64,000 nucleotides of DNA, from assembly GCA_024640825.1 (NCBI GenBank), contig JAHEEG010000003.1:1-64000 (forward strand), in the 5' to 3' direction. Of the stretch, positions 1 to 13,455 are shown one piece after another. This stretch comes from Gammaproteobacteria bacterium. Lineage in GTDB: Bacteria; Pseudomonadota; Gammaproteobacteria; Pseudomonadales; Azotimanducaceae. The position numbers and the translations under genes were made by a program. The notes beneath the pieces were generated by a model. It had not been told where the DNA came from and did not search any database. It saw only the letters and a list, made by a program, of their open reading frames with translations. Within the stretch, counting starts at the first letter, position 1. Each line of letters begins with the position of its first letter.

Positions 1-5
1 CCCCG

Positions 6-368
6 GTGCGGCAGTTGCTTCAGTCGGGCGCCATTGAAATGGGACATGCCAGAGCGCTTCTGACGCTGTCTCCGGCTGAGCAGGAAAGCCTAGCGCAGGA
101 AGTTGCCGCCCGGCATCTCTCGGTCCGCCAGACCGAGGCCCTGGTTCGTCAGCGTCAGAGCGCTTCGCAAGGACAGACGAATTCCCCAGCCGCCGGTCCC
201 GCCGTGAACCACGCTAAAGATCAGGATACCCGTCGTCTCGAACAGGAGCTGTCGGAACGCATTGGCGCGCCGGTCAACATTTCCCATGGTGCATCCGGCG
301 GAGGGCAGGTGGTTATCGCCTATACCAGCCTTGATGAGCTGCAAGGCATTCTCAAGCACATCAGATAG
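6..368 (+). CDS. parB: Chromosome partitioning protein ParB, C-terminal part (gene begins before the window)
   Basis: Protein matches the ParB C-terminal half (GHARALLTL..VRQTEALVR, then C-terminal dimerisation region); lies directly upstream of the atp operon as in Pseudomonas-type origins. Confidence 0.9.
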   Translation: MRQLLQSGAIEMGHARALLTLSPAEQESLAQEVAARHLSVRQTEALVRQRQSASQGQTNSPAAGPAVNHAKDQDTRRLEQELSERIGAPVNISHGASGGGQVVIAYTSLDELQGILKHIR

Positions 369-413
369 TTTTCTGGGTCATGCCAAGGGGTTGAAATTAG
401 CGTCGCGTTGCAA

Positions 414-442
414 TTGATTGTGCGGTGCGGCATCCCTATAAT
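414..442 (+). promoter_or_regulatory. Putative sigma-70 promoter of the atp operon
   Basis: TTGATT (414-419), 17-nt spacer, TATAAT (437-442), in the parB-atpI intergenic region. Confidence 0.6.
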
Positions 443-502
443 TTGCGCCGCATTTCGGCCGGTATTGTCGGTTGATCGGGCGGATAGAGCTCGCCGTGGG
501 CG

Positions 503-886
503 TTGCCGCATAACAATAATTCGGCCGTGAAGGGCCAAGGTCTGGTGCCGCTGTCTTATCGAATAGTGACCCTGCAGGCATTCGCAGCAATCATTGCTGC
601 GGTGGGTTTTCTGGTGGTATCCGTCGATGAGGCTTCAGCCGCGCTCCTGGCGGGTATCGTAGGGGTTATACCCAGCGGATATCTTGCCTGGCGAGCGCAG
701 GTTGAACGATCTCCGGGTCGACTGCTTGGGCAGGGCATGGCTAAGTTCGGCCTGACTCTGGTGCTCATGACACTGGCTTTCGCGTGGTTTAAGCCGCCGC
801 CGTTTGGTTTTTTTGCGACGCTGGTGCTGATGCAGCTGATGTACATAGTCGGCGCCCTTGGAACTTCAGGCAAACAGGCGGCGTAG
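503..886 (+). CDS. atpI: ATP synthase subunit I (start uncertain: TTG 503 or GTG 527)
   Basis: Small four-helix membrane protein immediately upstream of atpB. Confidence 0.8.
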   Translation: MPHNNNSAVKGQGLVPLSYRIVTLQAFAAIIAAVGFLVVSVDEASAALLAGIVGVIPSGYLAWRAQVERSPGRLLGQGMAKFGLTLVLMTLAFAWFKPPPFGFFATLVLMQLMYIVGALGTSGKQAA

Positions 887-987
887 AGATTGCGAGATTC
901 CGGACAACAGAGTTCCGGAAAACGAAGATGCGGGCCAAAAGCTCGAATCGACAAAGTTCGAATCGACAGGGCGCGGAACAGGAATGA

Positions 988-1848
<861 letters not shown>

Positions 1849-1897
1849 GGCAATAGCGCAGGAATCCGAAAGGGTTAAAAGCAACTCATACTCATAA

Positions 1898-2146
<249 letters not shown>

Positions 2147-2173
2147 TCGTCGAATTTCGATTGAGGTGACCCC

Positions 2174-2644
2174 ATGACACTCAACCTGACGCTGATCGGC
2201 CAGAGCATCACCTTCATGGTGTTCGTCTGGTTCTGCTGGAAGTTTATCTGGCCGCCGGTAATCAACGCCATGCGTGAACGTCAGAAGGCCATTGCCGATG
2301 GCCTGGCATCTGCCGAACGTGCAGAACGTGATCTAGAGCTGGCTCAAGATCGTGCCACCGATCAGCTGCGTGAGGCAAAAGAAGAAGCGCAGAAGATCAT
2401 TGATCAGGCGCGGCATCAGGCGAATCAGATGATCGAGACTGCGAAGAACGACGCCCGTGCGGAAGGCGAAAGGCTCAAAGAGGCGCAGATGGCGGAGCTG
2501 GAGCAGGAAGTAAACCGGGCCAAAGAGGCGTTGCGAGGGCAGGTAGCCACGCTTGCTCTGGTAGGCGCGGAGCGGGTGCTCGGCGCCAGCATAGATGCGC
2601 AGAAGCACAATCAGCTGCTGGAGCAGCTGGCGGCAGATCTTTAA
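2174..2644 (+). CDS. atpF: F0F1 ATP synthase subunit b
   Basis: N-terminal TM (MTLNLTLIGQSITFMVFVWFCWKFIWPPV) followed by a long charged helix; operon position. Confidence 0.96.
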   Translation: MTLNLTLIGQSITFMVFVWFCWKFIWPPVINAMRERQKAIADGLASAERAERDLELAQDRATDQLREAKEEAQKIIDQARHQANQMIETAKNDARAEGERLKEAQMAELEQEVNRAKEALRGQVATLALVGAERVLGASIDAQKHNQLLEQLAADL

Positions 2645-2657
2645 GGAGCTCTGAAAG

Positions 2658-3197
2658 ATGGCTGAACTGGCCACCCTTGCCAGACCTTACGCCAATGCGG
2701 TGTTTGACATCGCAAAAGGCGCGGGCGCCCTCGACGGATGGTCCCGCATGCTTGGCTGCCTTGGCGCTGTTGCCGCGGACACAGGTGTTCGGCAGCTGCT
2801 GGAGGCACCCGAGATGCCCGACGAGCAGAAGGCCTTTCGCCTGGCTGACATCTGCGGTGATGAGCTCGACGACCGTGCCCGCAAAATGATCCAGGTTCTT
2901 GCCCGCAATAAACGCCTTGGTCTTATTGGTGAAATCCGTGACCAGTTCGAAGAGCTCAAGGCTCAGGACGAGAAGGTGCTGGAGGTTGAAGTTGTCTCGG
3001 CGCGGCCGCTGTCGGCTGAGCAGGAGGAGAGCATTCGCGCGGCGCTGGCTAAGCGGTATCAGCGGGAAGTCACCATGTCCAGCCGCGTGGACGAGCAGCT
3101 CCTTGGTGGGGCTGTTATCAGGGCCGGGGATACCGTCATCGACGGTTCGGTACGCGGCAAGCTCGACAAGCTGGCGGAGACGCTGCAGCGGAGTTGA
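2658..3197 (+). CDS. atpH: F0F1 ATP synthase subunit delta
   Basis: LATLARPYANAVFDIAK start and VIRAGDTVIDGSVRGKLDKLAETL end. Confidence 0.96.
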   Translation: MAELATLARPYANAVFDIAKGAGALDGWSRMLGCLGAVAADTGVRQLLEAPEMPDEQKAFRLADICGDELDDRARKMIQVLARNKRLGLIGEIRDQFEELKAQDEKVLEVEVVSARPLSAEQEESIRAALAKRYQREVTMSSRVDEQLLGGAVIRAGDTVIDGSVRGKLDKLAETLQRS

Positions 3198-3310
3198 GGG
3201 GCATTGAGAGTGATCTGGCCCTTTTGAGCTGAAGGGTTGAGCCGGAGAAAGGATTTTGGCTGTGCGTACGAAGAAAAGTACGACCGCCTTGAAAAACTGA
3301 GGATTCCAAC

Positions 3311-4855
3311 ATGCAGCAACTGAACCCTTCTGAAATCAGCGACATCATCAAGGGGCGCATCGAAAGCCTCGACGTTCGTGCAGAGGCTCAGAACGAAGGT
3401 ACGATCGTCGGCGTTTCCGACGGTATTGTTCGTATCCACGGCCTGGCAGACGCCCAGTACGGGGAGATGATCGAATTTACCGGCGGCCTTTACGGGATGG
3501 CGCTGAACCTAGAGCGCGATTCCGTCGGCGTGGTCGTCCTGGGAGACTATCAGGGGCTGTCTGAAGGCATGACGGCTCGTTGCACCGGCCGCATTCTCGA
3601 GGTCCCCGTCGGTCCAGAGCTGTTAGGCCGTGTGGTGGACGCTCTGGGGAACCCGATTGACGGCAAAGGGCCGCTGAACGCGAGCCGCAGCGAACCCATC
3701 GAGAAAGTGGCACCCGGCGTCATCGCCCGCCAGTCGGTGGACCAGCCGGTTCAGATCGGTCTCAAATGTATCGACTCCATGGTACCTATCGGCCGCGGCC
3801 AGCGAGAGCTCATCATTGGCGACCGGCAGATCGGCAAGACCGCCATTGCCATCGATGCCATCATCAACCAGAAAGGTAGCGGCATTAAGTGCATTTACGT
3901 CGCTATCGGGCAGAAGATGTCCACCGTCGCCAACATCGTGCGCACGCTGGAAGAATATGGGGCTATGGACTACACCACTGTGGTCGCCGCGAGCGCAGCG
4001 GATCCCGCTCCCATGCAGTTCATCGCGCCTTACTCGGGCTGCTCCATGGGCGAGTATTTCCGGGACATCGGAGAGGATGCGCTGATCATCTATGACGACC
4101 TCACCAAACAGGCGTGGGCGTACCGGCAGATATCACTGCTTTTGCGACGCCCGCCAGGCCGGGAAGCCTATCCTGGCGACGTTTTCTATCTGCATTCCCG
4201 TTTGCTCGAGCGAGCCGCCCGGGTCAATTCGCAGTACGTCGAGCAGATGACCAACGGAGAGGTTAAAGGCAAAACGGGCTCCCTGACGGCTCTGCCCATC
4301 ATCGAAACCCAGGCCGGGGATGTGTCAGCATTTGTGCCGACCAACGTAATTTCCATTACGGATGGTCAGATCTTCCTTGAGATAGATCTGTTTAACTCCG
4401 GCATTCGACCTGCCATGAGCCCCGGCATCTCCGTGTCCCGGGTTGGCGGCTCGGCCCAGGTGCCGTTCATGAAGAAGATCTCCGGTGGCATCAAACTGGC
4501 TCTGGCTCAGTATCGTGAACTTGCCGCCTTTTCCCAGTTCGCTTCCGACCTCGACGAGGCTACCCGGCGGCAGCTGGAACACGGCCAGCGGGTGACCGAG
4601 CTGATGAAGCAGAAGCAATATCACCCTATGTCAGTTGCCGATATGGGCGTCTCTCTGTTTGCTGCGAACGAAGGCTATCTCGAAGATGTGCCGGTGGACC
4701 GGGTTCTGGACTTCGAGCAGGGTCTGTTGGGGTACATGAATACCGAGCATGCAGGGTTCATGCAGAACGTCAACGAGTCTGGTGCCTACAACGACGAAAT
4801 CGTCGGGCAGATGAAGCAGGCCATTGAAGCTTACAAGGCTTCGGCGAGCTTTTAA
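3311..4855 (+). CDS. atpA: F0F1 ATP synthase subunit alpha
   Basis: [20 protein letters not shown]-loop; full-length 514 aa. Confidence 0.98.
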   Translation: MQQLNPSEISDIIKGRIESLDVRAEAQNEGTIVGVSDGIVRIHGLADAQYGEMIEFTGGLYGMALNLERDSVGVVVLGDYQGLSEGMTARCTGRILEVPVGPELLGRVVDALGNPIDGKGPLNASRSEPIEKVAPGVIARQSVDQPVQIGLKCIDSMVPIGRGQRELIIGDRQIGKTAIAIDAIINQKGSGIKCIYVAIGQKMSTVANIVRTLEEYGAMDYTTVVAASAADPAPMQFIAPYSGCSMGEYFRDIGEDALIIYDDLTKQAWAYRQISLLLRRPPGREAYPGDVFYLHSRLLERAARVNSQYVEQMTNGEVKGKTGSLTALPIIETQAGDVSAFVPTNVISITDGQIFLEIDLFNSGIRPAMSPGISVSRVGGSAQVPFMKKISGGIKLALAQYRELAAFSQFASDLDEATRRQLEHGQRVTELMKQKQYHPMSVADMGVSLFAANEGYLEDVPVDRVLDFEQGLLGYMNTEHAGFMQNVNESGAYNDEIVGQMKQAIEAYKASASF

Positions 4856-4890
4856 AAGACCGGACATCGGAACAGCTACGGGAAAGACTC

Positions 4891-5751
4891 ATGGCCGTCG
4901 GCAGAGAGATAAAGAAAAAGATCGGCAGCGTGCAGAACACGCAGAAGATCACCAGCGCCATGCAGATGGTGGCGGCCAGCAAGATGCGCCGCACTCAGGA
5001 GCGCATGCGCCAGGGTAAACCGTACTCGGAGAAGATCCGCTCGGTGATCGGACATCTGGCGAACTCGAATCCCGAGTACCGTCACACCTACATGGAGCCG
5101 CGAGATATCAAGCGCATCGGGTATCTAGTTGTGTCTTCCGATAAAGGACTGTGCGGTGGTCTGAATGTGAACCTGTTTCGTGCGCTCGTGCGCGACATGG
5201 CCCAATGGCACAACCAGGGCATCGAGTCGGACCTTGGCGTAATCGGCAACAAGGCCAGCCGATTCTTCCGCTCTATTGGTGGCAATGTCCTTGCCGAACT
5301 CACAGATGTCGGCGAGGCGCCTTCGTTGTCGAGCCTGATTGGTGGCATCAAGGTCATGCTGGATGCGTACGAAAACGGTCAGATCGACCGGCTTTTCATA
5401 ATCAGCAACGAGTTTGTCAACACAATGACGCAGTCGCCGGTCATCCGCCAGCTGTTGCCGCTTGAGCCGGAACAGGGTGAATCTTCAGAGCACCGCTGGG
5501 ACTACATCTACGAACCGGACGCGCGCCATTTGATCGAAGGACTGGTGACACGATTCATCGAATCACAGGTCTATCAGGCCGTCATCGAGAACGGCGCCTG
5601 CGAACAGGCAGCCAAGATGATCGCGATGAAAAACGCCACGGAAAACGCCGAGAAGCTCATCGAAGAGCTGACGCTCATATACAACAATGCACGTCAGGCG
5701 GCGATTACCCAGGAAATAGCGGAAATTGTGGGCGGCGCTGCCGCGGTCTAG
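4891..5751 (+). CDS. atpG: F0F1 ATP synthase subunit gamma
   Basis: [71 protein letters not shown]. Confidence 0.98.
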   Translation: MAVGREIKKKIGSVQNTQKITSAMQMVAASKMRRTQERMRQGKPYSEKIRSVIGHLANSNPEYRHTYMEPRDIKRIGYLVVSSDKGLCGGLNVNLFRALVRDMAQWHNQGIESDLGVIGNKASRFFRSIGGNVLAELTDVGEAPSLSSLIGGIKVMLDAYENGQIDRLFIISNEFVNTMTQSPVIRQLLPLEPEQGESSEHRWDYIYEPDARHLIEGLVTRFIESQVYQAVIENGACEQAAKMIAMKNATENAEKLIEELTLIYNNARQAAITQEIAEIVGGAAAV

Positions 5752-7179
<1,428 letters not shown>

Positions 7180-7193
7180 CGGAGGATCTGATC

Positions 7194-7616
7194 ATGGCCA
7201 TGACCATGCATTGCGATATCGTGAGCGCGGAGCAGGAAATTTTCTCCGGCCGGATCACCATGGTTAGCGCCACGGGAACCATCGGCGAGCTTGGCATCAT
7301 GCCTGGTCACGCGCCGCTGCTCACGGGCATACGGGCTGGTCCGGTGCGGCTCAAGTTCGACAATGGTGAGGAAGAGATCTTTTTTGCTTCCGGTGGATTT
7401 CTCGAGGTCCAGCCGGGGGTCGTGACCATACTGGCCGATACCGCGCTTAGGGCTGAAGACATCGACGAGGCCGCTGCGCTTGATGCCCAGGCAGCAGCCC
7501 AGCGGGCGCTGGAAGATCGCACTGCTGACATGGAGTTCTCTGTTGCCGCCGCGCAGCTCGCAGAAGCCATGGCGCAGCAGCGCACCCTGGCCGAACTCAA
7601 GAAGCGACGCCGCTGA
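7194..7616 (+). CDS. atpC: F0F1 ATP synthase subunit epsilon
   Basis: MHCDIVSAEQEIFSGR..GELGIMPGHAPLLT. Confidence 0.97.
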   Translation: MAMTMHCDIVSAEQEIFSGRITMVSATGTIGELGIMPGHAPLLTGIRAGPVRLKFDNGEEEIFFASGGFLEVQPGVVTILADTALRAEDIDEAAALDAQAAAQRALEDRTADMEFSVAAAQLAEAMAQQRTLAELKKRRR

Positions 7617-7661
7617 TCCTGCCGGGCGTTACCTGGCCCGGCATCTGCGTACTCTACTTAC

Positions 7662-7691
7662 AAAGGGGGGTTACATCGGTAACCCCTTTTT
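7662..7691 (+). terminator. Rho-independent terminator of the atp operon
   Basis: Stem GGGGTTAC-ATCG-GTAACCCC followed by TTTTT, flanked upstream by an A run; 45 nt after the atpC stop. Confidence 0.85.
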
Positions 7692-7705
7692 CGTAGCTTC
7701 GCCGA

Positions 7706-7711
7706 TATAAT
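7706..7711 (+). promoter_or_regulatory. Candidate -10 element for glmU
   Basis: Perfect TATAAT just after the atp terminator; no good -35 found. Confidence 0.4.
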
Positions 7712-7755
7712 CCTGAGACTGGTGCTGAATCCGGCGAAAAGTCTCTGACAAACCG

Positions 7756-9150
7756 ATGAAAAAATTCGATCAACCCTTGGAAGTCGTTGTGCTGGCGGCG
7801 GGTCAGGGTACCCGCATGAACTCGGCGCTTCCCAAGGTGCTCCACCCGCTAGCCGGAAAGCCCCTGTTGCAGCACGTGGTGAATACCGCGGCTGCACTGG
7901 CTCCCTCGGCCATCCACGTGGTCGTGGGTCATAAGGCGGATCAGGTGCGTCAGGCCGTTGATGCTGACGTTCACTGGGTCGAACAGCTGGCGCAGCTGGG
8001 AACGGGTCACGCCGTGCAGCAGGCGCTGCCTTTCATAGCTGAGGGCGCGCTGGTGCTTGTTCTCTATGGGGACGTTCCCCTGGTTACTGCGGCTTGTCTG
8101 AACCCCTGCATTCAGGCTGCCAGGGGTGGAGACCTGGCGCTGATCACGGCCGACTTCTCCGATCCGGCAGAACTTGGGAGAATTCAGCGCGGCGGTGATG
8201 GGTCGATTCAAGGAATCGTCGAGTACCGCGATGCCAGCGAAAAGCAGCGGGCAATTTGCGAGATAAATTCAGGGATCATGGCCCTCAGTCAGCCCGGGTT
8301 CATGGATTACCTCTCCCGCATCAAACCGGCCAATGCCCAGGGCGAGTTCTACCTTACGGATGTGGTTGCCCTTGCAGTTGCCGATGGTCTGGCAGTTCAT
8401 GGACTCAAGGCCGAGTCACCGGAAGAAGTCATGGGTATCAACGACCGAGCCCAGCTGGCGACCATGGAGAGAACCTATCAACGTCGGGCGGTCGGCTCGC
8501 TCATGGCTCAGGGCGTGTCCGTAGCAGACGCGACTCGCGTTGACGTGCGGGGCACCGTTGAAGCTGGTCAGGACTGCTTCCTGGATGTCAACGTCGTACT
8601 GGAAGGCCAGGTAAGGCTTGGTCGGAACGTCTATCTCGGCCCTGGCGTGGTAGTGCGGGATTCATCTCTGGGTGATGGCGTTCGCGTGGAGCCGCACACG
8701 GTTGTTGAAGGGTCTCAAGTAGCCGCCAACTGCGTGTTGGGGCCCTTTGCCCATCTCCGCCAGGGTACCCGCCTCGAGGAGGCGGTAAAGATTGGTAATT
8801 TTGTTGAAACCAAGAAAACGGTCCTGGGTCGTGGCAGTAAGGCCAACCATCTCGCCTATCTTGGAGACGCCAGCCTCGGAGAAGACTGCAACGTGGGCGC
8901 CGGCACCATAACCTGCAACTACGACGGTATAAACAAGCATCCGACAGTCATCGGCAACGATGTTTTTGTCGGAACCAACAGCACCCTGGTAGCGCCGCTG
9001 GAAATCGGCAGTGGTGCCTTTATAGCAGCGGGCTCTACCGTCACCACCACGGTGAAAAGCGGCGAGCTTGCTGTAGGTCGAGGCCGTCAAAGGAATATCA
9101 AAGGCTGGGTTCGCCCCGACCAGCGCAAGAACGAACCAGAATCTAAGTAG
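7756..9150 (+). CDS. glmU: Bifunctional UDP-GlcNAc pyrophosphorylase / glucosamine-1-phosphate N-acetyltransferase
   Basis: LAAGQGTRMNSALPKVLHPLAGKPLLQHV and left-handed beta-helix hexapeptides NVGAGTITCNYDG. Confidence 0.97.
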   Translation: MKKFDQPLEVVVLAAGQGTRMNSALPKVLHPLAGKPLLQHVVNTAAALAPSAIHVVVGHKADQVRQAVDADVHWVEQLAQLGTGHAVQQALPFIAEGALVLVLYGDVPLVTAACLNPCIQAARGGDLALITADFSDPAELGRIQRGGDGSIQGIVEYRDASEKQRAICEINSGIMALSQPGFMDYLSRIKPANAQGEFYLTDVVALAVADGLAVHGLKAESPEEVMGINDRAQLATMERTYQRRAVGSLMAQGVSVADATRVDVRGTVEAGQDCFLDVNVVLEGQVRLGRNVYLGPGVVVRDSSLGDGVRVEPHTVVEGSQVAANCVLGPFAHLRQGTRLEEAVKIGNFVETKKTVLGRGSKANHLAYLGDASLGEDCNVGAGTITCNYDGINKHPTVIGNDVFVGTNSTLVAPLEIGSGAFIAAGSTVTTTVKSGELAVGRGRQRNIKGWVRPDQRKNEPESK

Positions 9151-9230
9151 GATCTCTTCTGAACTGAGGTTTCGCCTGTCAGGCCCCGGGCGTTGTCCGT
9201 CAACTCTGAGCGTTGGCCTGAGGTAAAGCG

Positions 9231-11066
9231 ATGTGCGGAATTGTAGGAGCGGTAGCCGACCGTCACGTAGCAGCGATTCTGCTGGAAGGCCTTCAGAGGC
9301 TCGAGTACCGCGGATATGACTCGGCTGGTCTGGCGGTCGTTCGTGAGCACGGTCCTGGGTTCGACTGTCGCCGCCAGGTCGGCAAGGTCAGGCAGCTCAA
9401 GGATGATGTGACGGCAAGCCCGGTCATGGGCCATACGGGAATCGCGCATACCCGCTGGGCTACGCACGGGGTACCCAACGAAACAAATGCGCATCCGCAT
9501 ATCTCCAGCGATCGGATCTGCCTGGTTCACAACGGCATCATCGAGAACTTCGAGGCGCTGCGCGAAGAAATGATGTCAGTTGGCTATGCCTTCAGGTCCG
9601 AGACCGATTCCGAGGTAATCGTACATCTGATAGATTTTTATCATCAGCAGAAGATGTCCCTCCTGGAAGCCGTGCGGGCGGCGGTAAAGCGCCTGGAAGG
9701 CGCCTATGCCATTGGCGTTATCGCGCATGACGATCCGGAACGTATCGTCGCCGCGCGCATGGGCAGTCCGCTGGTGATCGGCAAGGGTATTGGTGAAAAC
9801 TTCATCGCGTCGGACCCCCTTGCGTTGCGGCCCGTTACGGACCGGTTCGTGTTTCTTGAGGAAGGCGATCTGGTAGAGGTGACCAAGCAGGACATCTCGG
9901 TCTGGAACGTGCAGGACGAAACGGTCATTCGATCAACGGTCAAGGTTGAGCTGGGACATGATGATGTCGACAAAGGCAACTACCGTCACTTCATGCAGAA
10001 GGAGATTCACCAGCAGCCGTCGGTTCTCAAAGATACCCTGGAAGGCCGCATCGGCAGGACGCGGGTGCTTGAACCAGCATTCGGTGTAAAAGCGCCGGAC
10101 ATCTTCGATCGCGCCCAGGCCCTGACGATTGTTGCCTGCGGTACCAGCTTCTATGCAGCTTCCATTGCCCGCTATTGGGTAGAAGAGCTGGTGGGAATTC
10201 CCTGTCAGGTAGAGATCGCCAGCGAGTTCCGCTATCGGAAGGTAGCCGTCCGGCCGGACAGCCTGTTCGTCACCATTTCCCAGTCCGGTGAAACCGCCGA
10301 TACCCTGGCAGCCCTGCGCATCGCCCGAGATTTGGGCTACTACGCGACCCTGACCATCTGTAATGTACCGACCAGCTCCATGGTCAGAGAATCTGACCTA
10401 GCGCTGATGATTCAGGCTGGCACGGAAGTAGGCGTGGCTTCTACCAAGGCGTTTACCGCGCAGCTGACGGATCTGTTTCTGCTGACCATTCTGCTGGCCC
10501 GCCGACACGGCATGGCAGCAGAGAAAGAGACGGAACTGGTAGAGGCGCTGCACGGTCTACCCGATGCCGTTGATCAGGCCCTTGCGCTGGACCAGACGAT
10601 TCGCCAGCTGGCTGAGCGCTTCATCGATCGCGCCCACGCCCTCTACCTTGGCCGGGGACCTATGTTTCCAGTGGCCATGGAGGGTGCGCTCAAGCTTAAG
10701 GAAATTTCCTATATCCACGCGGAAGGCTATCCAGCCGGAGAGCTGAAGCACGGGCCTCTGGCGCTGGTTGACGAGGACATGCCGGTCATCGCCGTGGCGC
10801 CTAACGACGAGCTGCTTGAGAAGGTCCAGTCGAACCTGCAGGAAGTGCGTGCCCGGGGTGGCGAGCTCTACGTTTTTGCTGACGAAACTCTGGGCTTTAA
10901 GAACGAGCCGGGGGTTACCGTGATTCCGCTGCCCGCGGTTCACAAGGTGCTGGCGCCCATCGTATACGTGGTGCCCCTGCAGTTGCTGGCTTACCACGTC
11001 GCGGTACTCAAGGGCACGGACGTCGATCAGCCGAGGAATCTGGCGAAATCGGTGACGGTGGAATAA
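9231..11066 (+). CDS. glmS: Glutamine-fructose-6-phosphate aminotransferase (isomerizing)
   Basis: [25 protein letters not shown]-terminal [13 protein letters not shown]. Confidence 0.98.
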   Translation: MCGIVGAVADRHVAAILLEGLQRLEYRGYDSAGLAVVREHGPGFDCRRQVGKVRQLKDDVTASPVMGHTGIAHTRWATHGVPNETNAHPHISSDRICLVHNGIIENFEALREEMMSVGYAFRSETDSEVIVHLIDFYHQQKMSLLEAVRAAVKRLEGAYAIGVIAHDDPERIVAARMGSPLVIGKGIGENFIASDPLALRPVTDRFVFLEEGDLVEVTKQDISVWNVQDETVIRSTVKVELGHDDVDKGNYRHFMQKEIHQQPSVLKDTLEGRIGRTRVLEPAFGVKAPDIFDRAQALTIVACGTSFYAASIARYWVEELVGIPCQVEIASEFRYRKVAVRPDSLFVTISQSGETADTLAALRIARDLGYYATLTICNVPTSSMVRESDLALMIQAGTEVGVASTKAFTAQLTDLFLLTILLARRHGMAAEKETELVEALHGLPDAVDQALALDQTIRQLAERFIDRAHALYLGRGPMFPVAMEGALKLKEISYIHAEGYPAGELKHGPLALVDEDMPVIAVAPNDELLEKVQSNLQEVRARGGELYVFADETLGFKNEPGVTVIPLPAVHKVLAPIVYVVPLQLLAYHVAVLKGTDVDQPRNLAKSVTVE

Positions 11067-11257
11067 GCGCCTGTTGCTGCTGCACCTGAGCGTTGCCGGG
11101 TGTGAAACACCCTGGCAGGCTAAGTTACCTCGCGTACAATAGCCTGTCGACAGCTGATGGGTCTGCTTCCGCAGCAAGACCCGAATCTCATCGAGATCGG
11201 CCTTTCGTATTCCACATGAGCAGAGACCTTTCGATCCCTCCAGGAACTGGACATTCG

Positions 11258-13447
11258 GTGGACGTAACCCACATTCTTGAAAATTTGAACGAACGCCAGC
11301 GCGAAGCTGTAACGGCGCCCGTTGGAAACGCCCTGGTGGTGGCCGGGGCCGGCAGCGGCAAGACCAGGGTGCTCGTCCACCGCATCGCCTGGCTTATCGA
11401 GGCGGAGAAGGCATCTCCGCAGGGCATTCTTGCCGTTACTTTCACCAACAAGGCGGCGGCCGAGATGCGCATGCGCATAGAGGAGTTGTTGCGCATCTCC
11501 GTTCGCTCCATGTGGGTGGGTACTTTTCACGGTATTGCGCACAGGCTTCTGCGCATGCACTGGCAGGAGGCCGGTCTGCCACAGAACTTCCAGATTCTGG
11601 ATGCCGACGACCAATTGCGGCTGATCAAACGCGTCATGCGCGCGATGGATATCGACGAGCAGAAATGGCCCCCCCGGCAGGCGGTATGGTTCATCAACAG
11701 CCAGAAAGACGAGGGTAGGCGCGCCAGGGATGTTGCTGCAGGCGACGACCTTTTCCAAATCACTCACAAGCGCGTTTATGAGAACTACGAGGAGTTATGT
11801 AACCAGGGCGGATTGGTAGATTTTGCCGAGCTGCTGCTGCGCAGTCATGAGTTGTGGCTGCAGCAAGCTGATCTGCTGGCCCACTATCAGAGGCGCTTTC
11901 AGCACCTGCTGGTGGACGAGTTCCAGGACACCAACACCATCCAGTACGCCTGGCTGCGAGTGCTGGCTGGCCAGACCGGCCACGTGATGGCTGTAGGTGA
12001 CGACGATCAATCCATCTACGGCTGGCGCGGCGCTCGGATTGAGAACATTCATCGCTTCAGCGAAGACTTCGCGCCCGTTCAGGTGGTCCGTCTCGAACAG
12101 AACTATCGCTCGACAGGCAACATTCTGAGCGCGGCTAATGCATTGATCGACCGCAACACCGACCGGCTCGGCAAGGAGCTGTGGACCGAAGACGGTGAAG
12201 GAGACCTCATCCGTGTGTATTCCGGTTATAACGATCTGGACGAGGCACGCTTCATTGCAGAGCGCACCCAGGAGTGGATCGACGGCGGTGGCAGCCCGGA
12301 GGACGTAGCCGTTCTGTACCGGTCCAATGCCCAGTCTCGGGTGCTGGAAGAGGCGATGCTGCGGGCGCAGATTCCCTACCGGATTTACGGCGGCGTTCGG
12401 TTCTTTGAGCGCGTGGAAATCAAAAACGCGCTTGCTTACATGCGGCTGATGCTCGACCGGCACTCGGACCCCGCTTTCGAGCGCGTAGTAAATACGCCTA
12501 CGCGCGGCATCGGTGACAAGACCGTGGAAAGCGTGCGCGGGCTGGCGAGGTCACGTCAGATATCCATGTGGCAGGCCTGCAAGGAGGGCATCGCGGAAGG
12601 CCTCTTCACCACGCGGGTTGCGTCGAAGGTGACTGACTTTCTTGCCTTGATCGATGACATGGCCGCGACCACGGGAGAGATGGCGCTGCACGAGCTTGCC
12701 GATTTCTGCGTTCAGACCAGCGGGCTCATGGATTTCCACAGCAAGGAACGGGGTGAGCGGGGGCTGGCGCGCAAGGAAAACCTAGAAGAACTGGTCAGCG
12801 CCTGTCGGCAGTTCAGCGGTGAGCTGATTTTTCCCCTTACCGACGCCGATAGGGCCGAGGCGTCGATGCTCGAGGAGTTTCTCGATCAGGTGGCGCTGGA
12901 TTCCGGAGACCGTCAGGCAGAATCCGGTCCCAGCGCGCAGATGATGACGCTTCATTCAGCCAAGGGTCTGGAGTTTCCGCTGGTTTTCCTCACCGGTATG
13001 GAGGAGGGTCTGTTTCCGCATCGCATGTCCGCCGAAGAGCCCGGCCGAATTGAGGAAGAGCGGCGACTCTGCTACGTGGGCATCACGCGGGCCATGAAAA
13101 GCCTGTACCTGACGTATGCCGAGACCCGGCGTCTGCATGGTAACGATACCTACAACCGGCCTTCGCGGTTTCTTCTGGAGGTTCCTCAGGATCTTCTGCA
13201 GGAAGTTCGCATGGGCGGTGCGGTGCAACGCCCTTATGGTAAGGATGGCGCCGCTGGCGATGTCTGGAAAGATTCCGAGCTGCCAGGCGTACGCATGGGG
13301 CAGCGAGTACGGCACGCGAAGTTTGGCGAGGGCGTGGTACTGCAGAGCGAAGGCAGCGGTGAGCGGGCTCGGATACAGATCAATTTTGCGGATGTTGGCG
13401 CTAAATGGCTGATGGCGGGGTACGCGAACCTGCAGGCTCTGGATTAG
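11258..13447 (+). CDS. uvrD: DNA helicase II UvrD
   Basis: VAGAGSGKTRVLVHRIAWL, VDEFQDTN, GDDDQSIYGWRGA; GTG start at 11258 (VDVTHILENLNERQREAV) matches the UvrD N-terminus; C-terminal Tudor-like domain. Confidence 0.95.
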   Translation: MDVTHILENLNERQREAVTAPVGNALVVAGAGSGKTRVLVHRIAWLIEAEKASPQGILAVTFTNKAAAEMRMRIEELLRISVRSMWVGTFHGIAHRLLRMHWQEAGLPQNFQILDADDQLRLIKRVMRAMDIDEQKWPPRQAVWFINSQKDEGRRARDVAAGDDLFQITHKRVYENYEELCNQGGLVDFAELLLRSHELWLQQADLLAHYQRRFQHLLVDEFQDTNTIQYAWLRVLAGQTGHVMAVGDDDQSIYGWRGARIENIHRFSEDFAPVQVVRLEQNYRSTGNILSAANALIDRNTDRLGKELWTEDGEGDLIRVYSGYNDLDEARFIAERTQEWIDGGGSPEDVAVLYRSNAQSRVLEEAMLRAQIPYRIYGGVRFFERVEIKNALAYMRLMLDRHSDPAFERVVNTPTRGIGDKTVESVRGLARSRQISMWQACKEGIAEGLFTTRVASKVTDFLALIDDMAATTGEMALHELADFCVQTSGLMDFHSKERGERGLARKENLEELVSACRQFSGELIFPLTDADRAEASMLEEFLDQVALDSGDRQAESGPSAQMMTLHSAKGLEFPLVFLTGMEEGLFPHRMSAEEPGRIEEERRLCYVGITRAMKSLYLTYAETRRLHGNDTYNRPSRFLLEVPQDLLQEVRMGGAVQRPYGKDGAAGDVWKDSELPGVRMGQRVRHAKFGEGVVLQSEGSGERARIQINFADVGAKWLMAGYANLQALD

Positions 13448-13455
13448 GGGGTGCT

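Noticed and set aside
11138-11160. Possible LexA box upstream of uvrD (CCTGTCGACAGC)
   Set aside because: CTGT and ACAG are separated by 2 nt instead of the 8 nt of the CTGT-N8-ACAG gammaproteobacterial consensus.
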